A DNA stretch of 64,000 bases from assembly GCF_002097715.1 (NCBI RefSeq), contig NZ_CP020738.1, positions 1,674,001 through 1,738,000 of the forward strand. Reading direction: 5' to 3'. Source of the stretch: Burkholderia ubonensis subsp. mesacidophila. Its GTDB lineage: Bacteria > Pseudomonadota > Gammaproteobacteria > Burkholderiales > Burkholderiaceae. Position numbers and translations under genes: made by a program. The notes below the pieces were generated by a model. It was not told the DNA's origin. It searched no databases and worked only from the letters and a program-made list of their open reading frames with translations. Below are positions 63,155-64,000 of this stretch, in pieces (position 1 is the stretch's first letter; each line of letters opens with the position of its first letter).

Positions 63155-63391
63155 ATGGCGAATCTACTGGTACGTAACGTGGATGACAGCATCGTTCAGA
63201 GCCTGCGCGAGCAGGCTGCGGCGCATGGCCGGAGTGTGGAGGCCGAGCATCGGGCCATTCTCGCGAGTGCGCTCGCCCGGCCGAAGCGCAGGACCTTCGC
63301 GGAAGTGCTGAAGTGCATCCCCGATGTTGGCGAAGACACGGATTTCGAGCGTGTGCAGGATTCCGGCGAGGCCAGGCATGTTTTTGATTGA
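63155..63391 (+). CDS. FitA-like ribbon-helix-helix antitoxin
   Basis: A 78-residue DNA-binding antitoxin: MANLLVRNVDDSIVQSLREQAAAHGRSVEAEHRAIL is the typical FitA/Arc ribbon-helix-helix start, with a C-terminal toxin-binding tail (IPDVGEDTDFERVQDSGEARHVFD). GAGGG lies a few nt upstream of the ATG. It would normally be followed, with overlap, by a VapC/FitB PIN-domain toxin. No such gene follows here. Confidence 0.85.
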   Translation: MANLLVRNVDDSIVQSLREQAAAHGRSVEAEHRAILASALARPKRRTFAEVLKCIPDVGEDTDFERVQDSGEARHVFD

Positions 63392-63527
63392 ATCATTCGA
63401 TCGGACAGAGAGCTTTGTCTCATACGGGGCCGAACTCATTCGGAACCCATTAAGAATCCACCTTCACCCGGATCGGTTCAACACCCTGTGCGTCGACATA
63501 GATCGCAGTGACGTAGTCGACATGTAG
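63378..63527 (+). pseudogene. Remnant of a VapC/FitB toxin start
   Basis: ATG at 63378 overlaps the antitoxin end by 14 nt, as in intact FitAB pairs, and begins MFLI, the usual start of VapC toxins (MFLIDTNV). The frame then becomes ESFDRTES and no PIN domain follows. I interpret this as a deleted toxin; the frame runs to 63527 without similarity. Confidence 0.35.
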
Positions 63528-63671
63528 GCGCCTGTTTTCCTTCACCGGTCACGGCTTACGCAATTTGTCTCGCTGTCCACGGGCTGTGTTTCGTACATGC
63601 TCGACGTGAATCGCCGCATCGCGGTTCAGTTCCTTGGCGCGCTCGATCGCTCGCTCGGAACCGGGCTTGGG

Positions 63672-63830
63672 TCAGGGCGAATTGCTGCCACCGTCCTGCG
63701 GATACCCACGGCCGCCGCACGGCTCTGCATGAGCCGACGGTGCAGAGAGGGCCGCATAGGTGCCGACGGTACCGCCGACCACGGTCAGCAGGGCAACGGC
63801 AAGCAGGAAACTCTTCATGACGTGTTTCAT
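63672..63830 (-). CDS. Small exported peptide
   Basis: A 52-residue protein with a full signal peptide (MKHVMKSFLLAVALLTVVGG, then a region ending in SAHA), leaving a mature peptide of about 16 residues containing one Cys and Gly/Pro (EPCGGRGYPQDGG). GGGGAG lies 5 nt before the ATG at 63830. No family recognised; could be a small secreted or envelope peptide. Confidence 0.5.
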   Translation of the reverse strand: MKHVMKSFLLAVALLTVVGGTVGTYAALSAPSAHAEPCGGRGYPQDGGSNSP

Positions 63831-64000
63831 GGTTTCTCCCCGGGCAGCAGCGATGCTCATCCAAAGTCTAGTTCGCCTATTGCTCGCCGCAGAAGATCGA
63901 AATTCCTTTAACAGTCAATGCAGCAGGTGATTTTTCGTCAAAATTTCCGCCCAACCAATTGAAAACAAAAGGAAAAATCCTGATCGCCCAGCCTATTTGA

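Overview
The window reads as high-GC betaproteobacterial DNA, most likely a Burkholderia (Burkholderia cepacia complex-like) chromosome or secondary replicon. The basis is a Burkholderia-type general porin, DUF4148, DUF3562, DUF3175 and DUF1488 proteins, a ShiA-type transporter and very strong GC bias at third codon positions. No tRNA, rRNA, CRISPR array or replication origin was found. The species is inference.

Layout. 0.3-3 kb: secreted GH19 chitinase and an outer-membrane porin. 3.2-9.4 kb: VOC protein, cytosine deaminase, ClC-family chloride transporter, AtoE-type short-chain fatty acid transporter, glycosyltransferase. 9.5-13.6 kb: di-haem cytochrome c peroxidase, lipoprotein phosphoesterase and an AA10 lytic polysaccharide monooxygenase that would complement the chitinase. 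14-17.4 kb: Lrp regulator divergent from an amino-acid permease plus an aromatic/aspartate aminotransferase. 17.5-20.1 kb: a lower-GC insertion with an AlbA_2/ATPase/RRM fusion protein and an IS30 transposase remnant. 20.1-23.7 kb: small genes (DUF488, DUF1488, HPF/RaiA-like) and an Fnr regulator downstream of a lone receiver domain. 23.8-28 kb: a GntR-controlled trans-3-hydroxy-L-proline catabolic cluster (reductase, regulator, binding protein, dehydratase). 28.2-31.8 kb: PBP1a and a PilZ protein. 32-35.6 kb: DUF4148, DMT exporter, DUF2182/DUF1326 pair, LprI-like protein. 35.7-38.4 kb: NarL-type two-component system. 38.6-48.4 kb: stress genes (two universal stress proteins, BON protein), zinc-ribbon membrane protein, DedA-rhodanese fusion, envelope lipoprotein, ProY-type permease. 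48.8-52 kb: chemoreceptor and MipA/OmpV. 52-53.3 kb: an IS110-family element with a candidate bridge RNA leader. 53.3-57.9 kb: DUF3175 and an SOS-box-controlled FAN1-like nuclease/XPD-like helicase operon. 57.9-63 kb: IclR regulator, MurA paralogue, ShiA shikimate transporter and a divergent HPPD-like dioxygenase. 63-64 kb: an orphan FitA-type antitoxin whose toxin is lost, and a small exported peptide.

Connections. Three FNR-type boxes precede the DUF1488 gene and both universal stress protein genes. Two of them sit at exactly the same distance from an identical TATGCT -10 element, so the Fnr protein in the window may control local low-oxygen stress genes. A shared operator flanks the GntR gene. 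A PcaR-like palindrome lies between shiA and the dioxygenase gene. A perfect LexA-type palindrome lies just upstream of the FAN1/XPD operon. The least described items are the AlbA_2-ATPase-RRM fusion and the MurA paralogue in a shikimate-transport cluster.
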